NCBI RefSeq assembly: GCF_030643805.1
Contig: NZ_CP094656.1
Coordinates: 2,294,001-2,358,000, forward strand
Reading direction: 5' to 3'
Source: Alkalihalobacillus sp. AL-G
GTDB lineage: Bacteria > Bacillota > Bacilli > Bacillales > Fictibacillaceae
DNA length: 64,000 nucleotides
Of the stretch, positions 28,444 through 38,065 are shown in pieces. The notes below the pieces were generated by a model, which searched no databases, was not told where the DNA came from, and saw only the letters and a program-made list of their open reading frames with translations. A program made the position numbers and the translations under genes. The first letter of the stretch is position 1. Each line of letters opens with the position of its first letter.

Positions 28444-28460
28444 TTGGTAACAGATACTAA
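28444..28460 (+). promoter_or_regulatory. FapR-like operator and promoter of fabI
   Basis: The 17-mer TTGGTAACAGATACTAA matches the FapR palindrome form TTAGTACCTGATACTAA at 14 positions (consensus from memory). It begins 5 nt after a perfect -10 hexamer (TATAAT, 28433-28438), so a bound repressor would cover the transcription start. This is the expected regulation for a fatty acid synthesis gene in Bacillus. Confidence 0.55.
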
Positions 28461-28485
28461 CAGTAGATATACAATGGAGGACGGC

Positions 28486-29265
28486 ATGGACGATTTACTT
28501 AAACTTAAAGGCAAGAATATTGTAGTTATGGGGGTTGCCAACCACAGAAGTCTCGCTTGGGGAGTAGCAAAGTCTCTCTACAAAGTCGGAGCGAATCTTA
28601 TTTTTACATATCGAAAAGATCGTTCTCAAGAAAAGCTTACAAAGCTGTTAAATGAAAACAATCTCGAAGCAAAATTAGTTGTACAATGCGATGTGAATAG
28701 TGACTTAAGCATTAAAGAAGCATTCACGAAAATCGGTGAAACAGTAGATGCCATTCACGGAGTCGTTCACTCTGTTGCATTTGCACATTCAGAAGACCTG
28801 AAAGGCGACTTTATTGATACGTCACGAGAGGGTTATTCGTTTGCTCAGGATACGAGTGCCTATTCCTTGGTCGCTGTAGCGAAAGAAGCACGCACGCTAA
28901 TGACCGAAGGTGGCTCGATCGTTGCGATGAGTTATCTTGGAGCTGAACGAGTCGTTAACGGATACAATGTGATGGGTGTTGCAAAGGCTTCCCTAGAAGC
29001 TTCAGTAAGATATTTAGCGAATGATTTAGGGAAAAATAACATCCGCGTCAACGCCATTTCAGCAGGAGCGGTCCGAACTCTTGCTGCGAAAGGAATCCCA
29101 TCGTTTAATAAGATTCTTCATAAAATTGAAGAGGAATCACCGTTGCGTAGAAATGTAACGCAAGAAGAGGTTGCCGATATGACAGTAGCGATCCTTAGTC
29201 ACTTATCAAGGGGCGTAACCGGAGAAATCGTATATGTCGACTCTGGTTACAACATTTTAGGCTAA
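28486..29265 (+). CDS. fabI: Enoyl-[acyl-carrier-protein] reductase FabI
   Basis: 259 residues, NADH- or NADPH-dependent reduction of the trans-2-enoyl chain in the last step of each fatty acid elongation cycle. The SDR cofactor motif is GVANHRSLAWGVAKSL near residues 16-31. The FabI active site has Tyr150 (MSYLG), Tyr160 and Lys167 (YNVMGVAK), spaced as in E. coli FabI (146, 156, 163). This is the target of triclosan-type inhibitors. The ATG at 28486 is chosen for its GGAGG 5 nt upstream rather than the upstream in-frame starts. Single gene with promoter, operator and terminator. Confidence 0.93.
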   Translation: MDDLLKLKGKNIVVMGVANHRSLAWGVAKSLYKVGANLIFTYRKDRSQEKLTKLLNENNLEAKLVVQCDVNSDLSIKEAFTKIGETVDAIHGVVHSVAFAHSEDLKGDFIDTSREGYSFAQDTSAYSLVAVAKEARTLMTEGGSIVAMSYLGAERVVNGYNVMGVAKASLEASVRYLANDLGKNNIRVNAISAGAVRTLAAKGIPSFNKILHKIEEESPLRRNVTQEEVADMTVAILSHLSRGVTGEIVYVDSGYNILG

Positions 29266-29281
29266 AATAAACGATTTAGAT

Positions 29282-29335
29282 AAGGGACTGACCCAAAACA
29301 TTGATGAAAATTGATGTCAGGGTCAGCCCTTTTAT
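29282..29335 (+). terminator. Terminator of fabI
   Basis: AAGGGACTGACCC pairs with GGGTCAGCCCTT (one bulge) and is followed by Ts. Confidence 0.8.
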
Positions 29336-29421
29336 AATTTCGAATTGATTTAAAGAATTATTGACGGAAATGAAGGATTTCCCGTTTTTTACTGATTAAG
29401 CAATTGTTTCCCTTATTCCAT

Positions 29422-30603
29422 TTATTCAGTTCCTAAATATTCTTCTAGTGTAATTTGTTTGGAATGGATATAGTTAGCGGCTTTCTTTCCGACATATCGT
29501 AAATGCCATGGTTCATAGTTATATCCGGTAATTGATGATTTTCCCTTTGGGTAACGGATAATGAAACCATAGTCATGTGCATGATTTAGCACCCATTGAC
29601 CTTCTTCAGTCTGGTCAAAAGACTGGACGAGATGGTAATCAATTGCAGGGGATGTTACGTCTATAGCTAATCCTGTTTGATGCTCACTTTCACCAGGCTC
29701 TGCACTGACTTGGTTTGCTTTTTCTTTGCTTCCGTAACGGTCTACATTATATGCGAAGATCGCTTCCTGGCGGTCATAGGATCGGTAACCAGATTGGGCA
29801 TAAAGGTTTAAACCATGTGAGTTCGCATCACTAAATAATTGATCTAATGCAGCCGCTGCTTCGGCCCGCAGGTTTCTCTTTGGCAAGTCTTGTTCAAATG
29901 GGAACTGAACAGGAGCCTCCACAAGGTCATTTGGAGTATAGGATTCTGGCAAATGATATTTTTTGTTTACAAGAACAAGAATGCTATCCGGATTGTCTAC
30001 AATCTTTGGTGAATTTTCGGTTGGCTTCTGTTCTTGTTTTTTCTGAGTTTCATCGTTTGGTGATTGTTCGACTTCTTTATGATCAATTTCACGGGAAGTG
30101 ATTTTCCACTGATCCTCTTTATAATGATACGTTATAGTCAGCGTGTATTTTCCGATCAATTGGTTTTCACCTTTTTGGACCGTATGATATTCTGTATCCG
30201 ATTTCTTGTTACTTTGAAAGTTTTCATTTGTATTCAGCCATACCGGACCATCCTGTTGTTCAAGATATAATCCCTCATTTTCTTCGTAATAAAATCGGTC
30301 TACATAGTTTTTTGCGAGATCTGTAGCTAGAATCTCCTCTAAATGATCAACTAGTGCTCCTTTAGTGGAAAAATCGTTTACTTTAAAATGATCATCTGTT
30401 TCTGGAAAGAGTCGCTCTTTAAATGTTGATTCAAGTTTTGTGTAATTAGGTTTCTGAACATTTTGTTCTTGGTCCTGATTCTCTTTTTGATCAGCTTCGG
30501 TATTCTCCCCTTGTTTCGGATCGTTGCCATTACTCGTATTTTCGTTCTGACAGCCCGGTAGAATCATGAATGTTAACAGTAGTAGTACCGACAAGCATTT
30601 CAT
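29422..30603 (-). CDS. VanY-type D-Ala-D-Ala carboxypeptidase lipoprotein
   Basis: 393 residues. Lipoprotein signal peptide with lipobox LPGC (cysteine at about residue 18). An Asn/Gln/Glu-rich linker and a TcaA/NTF2-like region fill residues about 50-165. The C-terminal 180 residues form a VanY peptidase domain with the zinc motif SEHQTGLAIDV and the second histidine in EPWHLRYVG. It trims the terminal D-Ala of peptidoglycan stem peptides outside the cell. The gene is the third of an operon with an ECF sigma and an anti-sigma, 11 nt from the latter, so it is probably part of an envelope stress regulon. Confidence 0.87.
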   Translation of the reverse strand: MKCLSVLLLLTFMILPGCQNENTSNGNDPKQGENTEADQKENQDQEQNVQKPNYTKLESTFKERLFPETDDHFKVNDFSTKGALVDHLEEILATDLAKNYVDRFYYEENEGLYLEQQDGPVWLNTNENFQSNKKSDTEYHTVQKGENQLIGKYTLTITYHYKEDQWKITSREIDHKEVEQSPNDETQKKQEQKPTENSPKIVDNPDSILVLVNKKYHLPESYTPNDLVEAPVQFPFEQDLPKRNLRAEAAAALDQLFSDANSHGLNLYAQSGYRSYDRQEAIFAYNVDRYGSKEKANQVSAEPGESEHQTGLAIDVTSPAIDYHLVQSFDQTEEGQWVLNHAHDYGFIIRYPKGKSSITGYNYEPWHLRYVGKKAANYIHSKQITLEEYLGTE

Positions 30604-30614
30604 TCGATTACCTC

Positions 30615-31292
30615 CTATTGTTCCTGTTGATATTCAATTTTATATTTAGTAATGATCCATCGATCGCCCTTTCGTTCTATGTCCGTCTCAATGACTATGG
30701 AGCCGGTCATCTCACTTGATTGGAGTTGTTCGATCGTGTATTTGTTCTCATTCATTTTTTCCAATTTCAAATCTTTAAACACAAATTTTGGTATCCCATG
30801 TAATGTTATAGGTTTAAGCTTCCCATCTTTTTCCTCATATTTAGCATTAACCCATTTTGTTGCGACTTGTTTACTGGTCGTTGCTGACACATTTTCAATA
30901 AGCTCTTCTTTAGACTTATACGATTTTACAAATTCACTTTTTTGATCAAGTTCCGGCTCAATTTTATTGTAAAATTCAGCTAGAATTTTCTCCACTTTTT
31001 GTTTTGTTAAATTGTTTTGCTCATGTTTCTCGTTTTTCTCTGGTTGTTCCAATTGATTTATCGGATCAGCACCTTTCTGTGGCTGAAGTGATTGATAGCC
31101 GATAGCTACAATAATCATCAGTAAAACTGAAAAAGTAGCAAAGCTTAATGTTTTTTGGAAAATGAAGGTATTCTTCGGCTTCTTATTGTCTAGCTCTTTC
31201 ACCTTTTGAAGGGTTTCTTGCTTCTTTCCCTCTGAGAATTGTATTTGATTTAAAGAGGAATTTTGCTTAAAATCGTCTAATTGATTTTTCAT
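30615..31292 (-). CDS. Anti-sigma factor, membrane-anchored
   Basis: 225 residues: cytosolic N-terminus of about 45 residues, one transmembrane helix (LSFATFSVLLMIIVAIGYQSL, about 49-69), then an extracellular part of about 150 residues. The start overlaps the sigma stop by 4 nt (ATGA). No zinc-binding anti-sigma motif is seen. Confidence 0.75.
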   Translation of the reverse strand: MKNQLDDFKQNSSLNQIQFSEGKKQETLQKVKELDNKKPKNTFIFQKTLSFATFSVLLMIIVAIGYQSLQPQKGADPINQLEQPEKNEKHEQNNLTKQKVEKILAEFYNKIEPELDQKSEFVKSYKSKEELIENVSATTSKQVATKWVNAKYEEKDGKLKPITLHGIPKFVFKDLKLEKMNENKYTIEQLQSSEMTGSIVIETDIERKGDRWIITKYKIEYQQEQ

Positions 31293-31843
31293 TCTTCTTC
31301 ATTCCTTTTGTCTAAATGCTCTTCTAATATTTGCCTTGCTCTTCTCAATCTGGTACGTACCGATGTATCCTTCAAATTCAATGATTCACTAATTTCTTTA
31401 GTAGATTGATCGTGAAAATAATACAAAATAATGACTTCCCTATATTTAACAGGAAGCTTTAAAACAAATTGGGTTAATGTGTCGTGTTCAACTTGCTTTG
31501 TTACCTGAGATTCTGGAGTTTCATAAGTTTTAGGATCTTTAAAGAGAGGAAGATCGAACTGGATATACTTTTTCCACCCACTCTTCAAATAATCTTTACA
31601 TTTATTGACCGTAATTCGATTCAACCAAGTTTTCAGAGATGAATTCCCTTTAAAGCTATCCAGTTTTGTGTAACATTTCAAAAACACTTCTTGGGTTATG
31701 TCCTCAGCAGTTGTAATGTCCTTCACATATGAATAAGCCAACCGTGTTAAATCAGCCCCATAGTCGGTCATGACTTCACGCAATACATCTTCTTTATTCA
31801 ATTGGTGCAGTTTGTATTGTTCAATTAAGCTTTCCAAAAACAA
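31289..31843 (-). CDS. ECF RNA polymerase sigma factor
   Basis: About 184 residues, with region 2 (LTRLAYSYVKDITTAEDITQ, then KTWLNRITVNKCKDYLKS) and region 4 (LPVKYREVIILYYFHDQSTKEI, then TSVRTRLRRARQILEEHL). The frame is open to an ATG at 31870, but a CGTC-type -10 motif lies only 4 nt upstream of it, so that ATG would probably not be transcribed. One of the TTG codons behind AAAAAGGATGG (31846, 31843 or 31837) is more likely. First gene of a sigma, anti-sigma, VanY operon. Confidence 0.82.
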   Translation of the reverse strand: MFLESLIEQYKLHQLNKEDVLREVMTDYGADLTRLAYSYVKDITTAEDITQEVFLKCYTKLDSFKGNSSLKTWLNRITVNKCKDYLKSGWKKYIQFDLPLFKDPKTYETPESQVTKQVEHDTLTQFVLKLPVKYREVIILYYFHDQSTKEISESLNLKDTSVRTRLRRARQILEEHLDKRNEEE

Positions 31844-32005
31844 CAACCATCCTTTTTCCGCTCCATACATTTAGACGAGGCTCCCACTGAAAACAATTCA
31901 AAATTAATCCATACTATTATTTACCCATCTAATGAAATTTAAAAAAGGCTGATCAAAACGACTTTTTGTAAATCGTCAGTCAACCTGTGGTTCATTATTA
32001 ATATG

Positions 32006-32466
32006 CTAGTATCGATGCCCCTCTTCTCTTGCCTTTTTTCTCCCATAATAAACACAAGTGGCACTCTCTTGAACATCTTGGACATCGAAACCCATCGTTT
32101 TGTAAAAACTGTAGTTGTTCGGGCTTGTATGAGCAAACCACGTTCCATGCGGCATTTTTTGAACACATAACCTTACGAGCTCTTTCCCGATGCCTTTTCC
32201 TTGGTGAGTGCCTTTAACAACGAGATCCAGTATTGTTGCATACATGATTTTGTCTGAGATGACCCGGACCATTCCAACTAGCTCATCATGATCCCAAACG
32301 TATGAGCCCAAGTCGAATTTTCGAAGACAAGTTGAAATCGCTCATACTGTATACTCGGTTTTTCGTCACCAATCCAACCTGCATCAACATACAGTTCATT
32401 TAATTTTTTTGAATCCAAACCATTGCAGCCTTCACGAATTATGTATCCTTTAAAATAAGTGTACAT
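32006..32466 (-). pseudogene. GNAT acetyltransferase with a frameshift
   Basis: Two overlapping frames give the halves of one GNAT N-acetyltransferase. The first (from 32466) reads to about FENS, and the second continues GSYVWDHDELVGMVRVISD and contains the acetyl-CoA loop HQGKGIGKELV. A single-base indel near 32317 would join them into a protein of about 140 residues, the normal size. Either a recent loss or a sequence error. Confidence 0.75.
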
Positions 32467-32624
32467 ATTCCCCTCCCCTTTAATACAAGAAAACGCAAGA
32501 TCCCAATGAAATCAGGATGTTCACTGCAGAAGTTGTAAGATACACCTTGAGAGTGTCCGAAAACGATTTAAAACTGAACAAAATACACTTTCATAGTGTC
32601 TTTGAACTCAAAATGTTTGAAAAA

Positions 32625-32657
32625 AAAGATGTGACCACTGATGAGTGATCACATCTT
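32625..32657 (-). terminator. Terminator of parC
   Basis: AAAGATGTGACCACT pairs with AGTGATCACATCTTT (one mismatch) next to an A-run that gives a T tail on the minus strand. Confidence 0.85.
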
Positions 32658-32662
32658 TCATA

Positions 32663-35098
32663 TTATTGTTCTTCTTCTTTTTCGTCTTTCCAAATTTCGA
32701 TTACTTGACCTTCTGTTGCTACATCAATTACGAAGGAACCATTATTGTAGCGGTCTGCAGGTCGTAGCTGCATCGGATCGATGACTTCCGTCTTCCCCTT
32801 TTCAGCTTGTATCGTAACGCGCTGTTGATCTGATACTGGTACAACTCCAACAATCCGGTGCGGGTTCGATTTCAGTTCCCTAAGCATGATGACACCGCGT
32901 TTTGCACGTGAAGTCTGTTCAAATTCACTGTCGAGCCGCATTCTCTTAACTGCCCCTCGATTCGTAACTAACACGATTTGTACGTTTTCTTCTTTCTTCT
33001 TCACAAATCCACTAACGACATAATCCTTATCCTTCAGGTTGATCGCCTTCACACCAGCTGCTCTCTGTCCGACAATGCTGACTTCTTCTTCCTCATACCA
33101 TAGTCCATAACCGTTATGTGTCGCAATGAATACTTCTTTCTTTCCATCGGTGACATGAACATCAATAAGTTCATCTCCGTTTTTAAGCTTCACGGCCATC
33201 AGCGGTTTTGAGTACCGTTGTGCTTTGTACTTGGAAAGCTCTGTTCGTTTGACCATCCCGTTTTTCGTAAAGAAGAGCAGGTATTGATCCTCTCTAAAAT
33301 CGATAATTTCCATGGCGTCGACGATTGTTTCATCTTTATCGATTGAAACGATATTCGTCACGTGCTGACCAGCATCCTTCCAGCGGATATCGGGCAATTC
33401 ATGGACCGGAATGTATAAGTAGTTCCCTTTGTTCGTAAACAACAGCAGCGTATTGGTTGTGTTGCTGCTGAATAACTTCAAGACTCGGTCCGTTTCCTTC
33501 ATTCCAGGCGGCTCTCCATTAGATGCAGAGAAGGACCGTGGGCTTGTTCGTTTGACGTAACCTTCTTTTGTCACTGAAACCATAACGTCCTCAGAAGGAA
33601 TCATGACTTCCAGATTGATTTTGATTTCTTCAATTTCTTGTTCAATCACCGTTCGTCGCTCATCCGCATATGTCTTTTTTACACGGCTGAGTTCTTTTTT
33701 TATTACCGTAAGCAGCTTTTTCTCACTACCTAAAATCGTAAGCAGTTCCTTGATTTTCTTTTCAAGCTCTCCCGCTTCTTTTTCAAGGGTGACGATATCT
33801 GTATTCGTTAAACGGTATAGCTGTAAAGTAACGATCGCTTCTGCCTGTGGCTCAGTAAACGCATATTTATCAACTAGGTTTTGCTTCGCATCACGTTTGT
33901 CTTTTGATGCTCGAATCGTCGCAATAACTTCATCCAGAATTGATATCGCTTTGATCAAGCCTTCGACCACATGCTGGCGGTCCTGTGCTTTTTTCAATTC
34001 AAAATTTGAACGGTTCGTCACAATTTCTTTTTGGTGTTCTATATACGCTTGGATCAATGATTTTAAGCCCATGAGCTTAGGTGTTCGGTTATAGATAGCA
34101 ACCATGTTGTAGTTATAGGAAATTTGCAGGTCCGTCGTTTTAAAAAGATAGTTCAAAACGCCCTTTGCGTCTGCATCCTTCTTCAACTCGATAACAATTC
34201 GCATGCCAGTACGATCGGTTTCATCGCGTACTTCAGAGATGCCATCCACTTTTTTATCAATACGCAACTCGTCCATACGTTTAACGAGGTTTGCCTTGTT
34301 GACTTCATAAGGAATTTCCGTAATCACGATTTGCTTACGACCGACACGCATATCCTCGATTTCAGTCTTGCCGCGAATAACGACCTTTCCTTTACCAGTT
34401 TCAAATGCTTGCTTAATTCCTTCTGCACCTTGAACGATTCCACCAGTAGGGAAATCAGGGCCCTTCATTACCTTCATCAGGTCATCAACGGAACATTCAG
34501 GCTTATCAATCTGCATTGTAACCGCGTCAATGACTTCACCTAAGTGATGTGGAGGAATTTCTGTCGCATATCCCGCGGAAATCCCTGTTGATCCATTTAC
34601 GAGTAAATTCGGAAACATCGCTGGAAGAACGACCGGTTCTTCTTGGGTATCATCAAAGTTCGGTGTGAAATCAACGGTGTTTTTCTCAATGTCTTGGAGG
34701 AGTTCAGAAGCGATCGCTGCAAGCCTTGCTTCCGTATAACGCATCGCAGCAGGTGGATCCCCATCGACACTTCCGTTGTTCCCATGCATTTCAATTAAAA
34801 CATTACGTACTTTCCAATCCTGGCTAAGTCGGACCATTGCATCATAGACCGATGTATCCCCGTGCGGATGGTAGTTACCGATAACGTTACCGACTGTTTT
34901 TGCTGATTTACGATATGGTTTATCCGCAACATTACCTTCCTGGTACATTGCATACAAAATCCGTCGTTGTACAGGCTTTAAACCATCTCGTGCATCCGGA
35001 AGTGCACGCTCTTGTATAATGTATTTACTATAACGACCAAAACGGTCACCAATAATATCTTCTAAAGGTAAATCAAGGTATTTCTCTGCGTTCGCCAA
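32663..35098 (-). CDS. parC: DNA topoisomerase IV subunit A
   Basis: 811 residues, the usual size for ParC/GrlA. The N-terminal winged-helix domain holds the catalytic Tyr121 (AAMRYTEARL) and the quinolone pocket GNYHPHGDTSVYDAMVRL, and the C-terminal third has the beta-pinwheel repeats (for example YVKRTSPRSFSASN and GVVPVSDQQRVTIQ). With ParE it unlinks daughter chromosomes after replication. It starts 4 nt after the parE stop codon, as expected for a coupled operon. Position 82 is Thr and 86 is Asp, where many relatives have Ser and Glu. Confidence 0.97.
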   Translation of the reverse strand: MANAEKYLDLPLEDIIGDRFGRYSKYIIQERALPDARDGLKPVQRRILYAMYQEGNVADKPYRKSAKTVGNVIGNYHPHGDTSVYDAMVRLSQDWKVRNVLIEMHGNNGSVDGDPPAAMRYTEARLAAIASELLQDIEKNTVDFTPNFDDTQEEPVVLPAMFPNLLVNGSTGISAGYATEIPPHHLGEVIDAVTMQIDKPECSVDDLMKVMKGPDFPTGGIVQGAEGIKQAFETGKGKVVIRGKTEIEDMRVGRKQIVITEIPYEVNKANLVKRMDELRIDKKVDGISEVRDETDRTGMRIVIELKKDADAKGVLNYLFKTTDLQISYNYNMVAIYNRTPKLMGLKSLIQAYIEHQKEIVTNRSNFELKKAQDRQHVVEGLIKAISILDEVIATIRASKDKRDAKQNLVDKYAFTEPQAEAIVTLQLYRLTNTDIVTLEKEAGELEKKIKELLTILGSEKKLLTVIKKELSRVKKTYADERRTVIEQEIEEIKINLEVMIPSEDVMVSVTKEGYVKRTSPRSFSASNGEPPGMKETDRVLKLFSSNTTNTLLLFTNKGNYLYIPVHELPDIRWKDAGQHVTNIVSIDKDETIVDAMEIIDFREDQYLLFFTKNGMVKRTELSKYKAQRYSKPLMAVKLKNGDELIDVHVTDGKKEVFIATHNGYGLWYEEEEVSIVGQRAAGVKAINLKDKDYVVSGFVKKKEENVQIVLVTNRGAVKRMRLDSEFEQTSRAKRGVIMLRELKSNPHRIVGVVPVSDQQRVTIQAEKGKTEVIDPMQLRPADRYNNGSFVIDVATEGQVIEIWKDEKEEEQ

Positions 35099-35102
35099 AA
35101 CA

Positions 35103-37070
35103 TTACTCCTCCTCTACGACAGCCAGGTTCTCATTTTCTAGGATGTTCGTTTCTTCATCAAGACCGAAAGCAACGTTCGATTCAATCCACTTTCGCCTCG
35201 GTTCTACTTTATCTCCCATCAATACGGATACACGGCGTTCTGCACGGGCAATGTCCTCGATCTTCACGCGGATCAATGTACGTGTACTAGGGTCCATCGT
35301 CGTTTCCCATAATTGGTCAGCGTTCATTTCACCGAGACCCTTGTAGCGTTGGATCGTGTAGCCTTTGCCAATCTTTTTGATAGCCGTCTTCAATCCATCC
35401 TCATCCCATGCATACTCGACGATCTCTTTTTTCCCTTTTCCTTTACTGATTTTATATAAAGGTGGGAGAGCGATATAGACTTTTCCTGCTTCGATCAATG
35501 GCTTCATATATCGGTAAAAGAATGTTAAAAGCAGTACTTGGATGTGTGATCCATCTGTATCCGCATCAGTCATGATGACAACCTTGTCATAGTTCGAATC
35601 TTTTATCGTAAAATCGGAACCGACTCCAGCCCCGATTGCATTGATGATCGTATTGATTTCTTCATTTTTAAAAATATCCTGCAGTTTAGCCTTTTCGGTG
35701 TTAATGACTTTTCCTCGGAGCGGTAGAATTGCCTGAAACCGGCGATCTCGACCTTGCTTTGCAGAACCCCCTGCAGAGTCACCCTCAACAAGATACAATT
35801 CGTTTTTATTCGGATTACGTGAAGAGGCGGGTGTCAATTTCCCACTCAGCAAAGAATCCTTACGTTTGTTCTTTTTTCCGTTGCGGGCATCTTCACGCGC
35901 TTTTCTGGCTGCATCCCTCGCTTGTGCTGCTTTAACCGACTTTCGGACCAGCATTTCACTCGTTTTCGGATTCTCTTCTAAAAAGTAGTTCAACTGTTCA
36001 GAAACAACAGCGTCAACGGCTGAACGAGCGTCACTTGTACCGAGCTTGCTCTTTGTTTGACCTTCAAACTGAAGCTTTTCTTCAGGAATACGGACCGATA
36101 CTACAGCAGTCAGTCCTTCACGAATATCTGAGCCGTCAAGATTTTTATCTTTGTCCTTCAGCAGTCCGGTTTTCCGAGCGTACTCATTGACCACACGCGT
36201 CATTGCTGTTTTGGATCCTGATTCATGTGTACCACCATCTCGCGTACGGACATTGTTTACAAATGACAGCATATTTTCCGAATATCCATCATTGAATTGG
36301 AAGGCAAACTCCGCCTCAATACTGTTATGGAACCCTTGGAAGGAAACAACCGAGTGAAGCGTATCCTTTTCTTCATTCAAATAGCTGACAAACGCCTCGA
36401 TCCCCGTGTCAAATTGAAACACATCCTGTTGGTCGTTGCGTTTATCAATCAGTTCGATTTTCATCCCTTTTAAAAGGAACGCGGCTTCGCGTAAGCGTTC
36501 GCTCAATGTATCGTAGTTATAGGTTGTTGTAGAAAAAATTTGCGGATCCGGCTTAAAGTGGATGACCGTACCGGATTTACGTGTTTTGCCGATGCGTTCA
36601 AGTGTTGATACCGGTTTTCCACCGTTCTCAAATCGTTGCTGAAACAGGACGCCATCCCGGTGAATGGTCACTTCAAGCCACTCGGACAACGCATTCACAA
36701 CTGATGCACCTACACCGTGTAGACCCCCACTCGTTTTATAGCCGCCTTGGCCGAACTTTCCGCCTGCGTGTAGGACGGTCAGAATGACTTCCGGAGTCGG
36801 TTTTCCTGTTTTATGCATACCAGTTGGCATACCACGTCCTTCATCCGTAACACTTACACTATTATCTTTATGTATCGTAACAGTGATTGCATTTCCATAT
36901 CCTGCGAGCGCTTCGTCAACAGAATTGTCTACAATTTCATAAACGAGGTGGTGTAGACCGCGGCCATCGGTACTTCCGATATACATACCAGGTCGTTTCC
37001 GGACAGCCTCAAGGCCCTCCAGTACCTGGATCGCATCATCATTATAAGTAAGCTGTTCTCTAGTAGCCAA
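35103..37070 (-). CDS. parE: DNA topoisomerase IV subunit B
   Basis: About 655 residues with the GHKL ATPase domain (NSVDEALAGYG, DEGRGMP, then GLHGVGASVVNALS), the transducer domain and the TOPRIM domain (YLVEGDSAGGSAKQGRDR and DADTDGSHIQ). It supplies ATP-driven strand passage for ParC. The frame is open to an ATG at 37106 that has no RBS. The TTG at 37070, giving MATREQLTYNDDAIQVLEG after GAGGG, fits the family start better. Confidence 0.95.
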   Translation of the reverse strand: MATREQLTYNDDAIQVLEGLEAVRKRPGMYIGSTDGRGLHHLVYEIVDNSVDEALAGYGNAITVTIHKDNSVSVTDEGRGMPTGMHKTGKPTPEVILTVLHAGGKFGQGGYKTSGGLHGVGASVVNALSEWLEVTIHRDGVLFQQRFENGGKPVSTLERIGKTRKSGTVIHFKPDPQIFSTTTYNYDTLSERLREAAFLLKGMKIELIDKRNDQQDVFQFDTGIEAFVSYLNEEKDTLHSVVSFQGFHNSIEAEFAFQFNDGYSENMLSFVNNVRTRDGGTHESGSKTAMTRVVNEYARKTGLLKDKDKNLDGSDIREGLTAVVSVRIPEEKLQFEGQTKSKLGTSDARSAVDAVVSEQLNYFLEENPKTSEMLVRKSVKAAQARDAARKAREDARNGKKNKRKDSLLSGKLTPASSRNPNKNELYLVEGDSAGGSAKQGRDRRFQAILPLRGKVINTEKAKLQDIFKNEEINTIINAIGAGVGSDFTIKDSNYDKVVIMTDADTDGSHIQVLLLTFFYRYMKPLIEAGKVYIALPPLYKISKGKGKKEIVEYAWDEDGLKTAIKKIGKGYTIQRYKGLGEMNADQLWETTMDPSTRTLIRVKIEDIARAERRVSVLMGDKVEPRRKWIESNVAFGLDEETNILENENLAVVEEE

Positions 37071-37331
37071 AACCCTCGTACCCCTTTCAAAACTCAAACC
37101 ATTCATTTTTTGTTATCATATCAGAACGTTTGTTCACATACAATCCTATTTATATAATTAAGTATCGGTATAAACCTTGGTATTGTGAAGTATTCCTACT
37201 CACAGTGAATTATTATACCATATGGTTTCGACAAAATTGGCTCATTATACAAAATACCTAAAAGCGAAGTATTTATACTTTTATACGTGTAAAGCAGAAT
37301 GAACCACCCTGCACAGAGTGGTTCACCTTCG

Positions 37332-37742
37332 TTACATCGACGCGTGATCAACTTTTATACAACGATCCATGACTACAGTCGTATCGGAATCCTGCAAAAT
37401 TTCTGCAGCTTCATCGTTCTTAAGTCCAAGCTGAGCCCAGAAGACATCTGCTCCAACTTTGCGTGTCTCTTTTGCTACTTCCGGTAAATGTTCACTTCGT
37501 CTGAACACATTGACAATATCAATTTTCCCATCGATGTCCTGCAGCGACTTGTATGCTTTTTCGCCAAGAACTTCGCTCACCGACGGGTTTACTGGAATAA
37601 TTTCATACCCGTTGTTTTGCATGTATTGAGAAACTTGATACGAGGTTCGCTCAGGTCGGTCCGAAAGTCCAACAACAGCAATCCGCTTCTTCGTCTGAAG
37701 AATTTCTTTGATGGTACTTTTATCGGGATTTTGATATGCCAT
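37332..37742 (-). CDS. yneT: CoA-binding domain protein (YneT/YccU family)
   Basis: 136 residues, a single Rossmann-type CoA-binding domain (IAVVGLSDRPERTSYQVSQY, then EIIPVNPSVSEVLGEKAY, then GADVFWAQLGLKNDEAA). The neighbouring parE-parC order is the same as in Bacillus subtilis, where yneT precedes parE. The biochemical role is unknown. Confidence 0.88.
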   Translation of the reverse strand: MAYQNPDKSTIKEILQTKKRIAVVGLSDRPERTSYQVSQYMQNNGYEIIPVNPSVSEVLGEKAYKSLQDIDGKIDIVNVFRRSEHLPEVAKETRKVGADVFWAQLGLKNDEAAEILQDSDTTVVMDRCIKVDHASM

Positions 37743-37954
37743 ACGACCATCTCCTTGTTTTTTATATTACCATTACACAAAAGTTGTGATTTCAAACATT
37801 CGCGCCATAGCATTTTATTCCTTTTGGATAGATTCAATGTGAATGACATTATTTATATCGAAAACTTGTTCAAATCCTGTCTCCATTAAAGATTTAGCGA
37901 CATATATTGTTAGTAGTAAAAAGTTTTGCCATAAGGAAATAGGAGGACGAAAAC

Positions 37955-38065
37955 ATGTCAAACCGTATTAAGAAAAAAATCTTCTATTGCACGATGCTCT
38001 TTCATTTCATATCTGTTTTTACAGATGAAGAGAAAGATGAAATCATGATGAAAATCAAGCTCTGA
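37955..38065 (+). CDS. 36-residue small protein
   Basis: A short gene with a strong RBS (AGGAGG, 8 nt before the ATG). The protein is basic at the start, hydrophobic in the middle (FYCTMLFHFISVF) and acidic near the end (TDEEKDEIMMKIKL). It overlaps the 3' end of the convergent carboxypeptidase gene by 11 nt. No family recognised. Confidence 0.55.
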   Translation: MSNRIKKKIFYCTMLFHFISVFTDEEKDEIMMKIKL

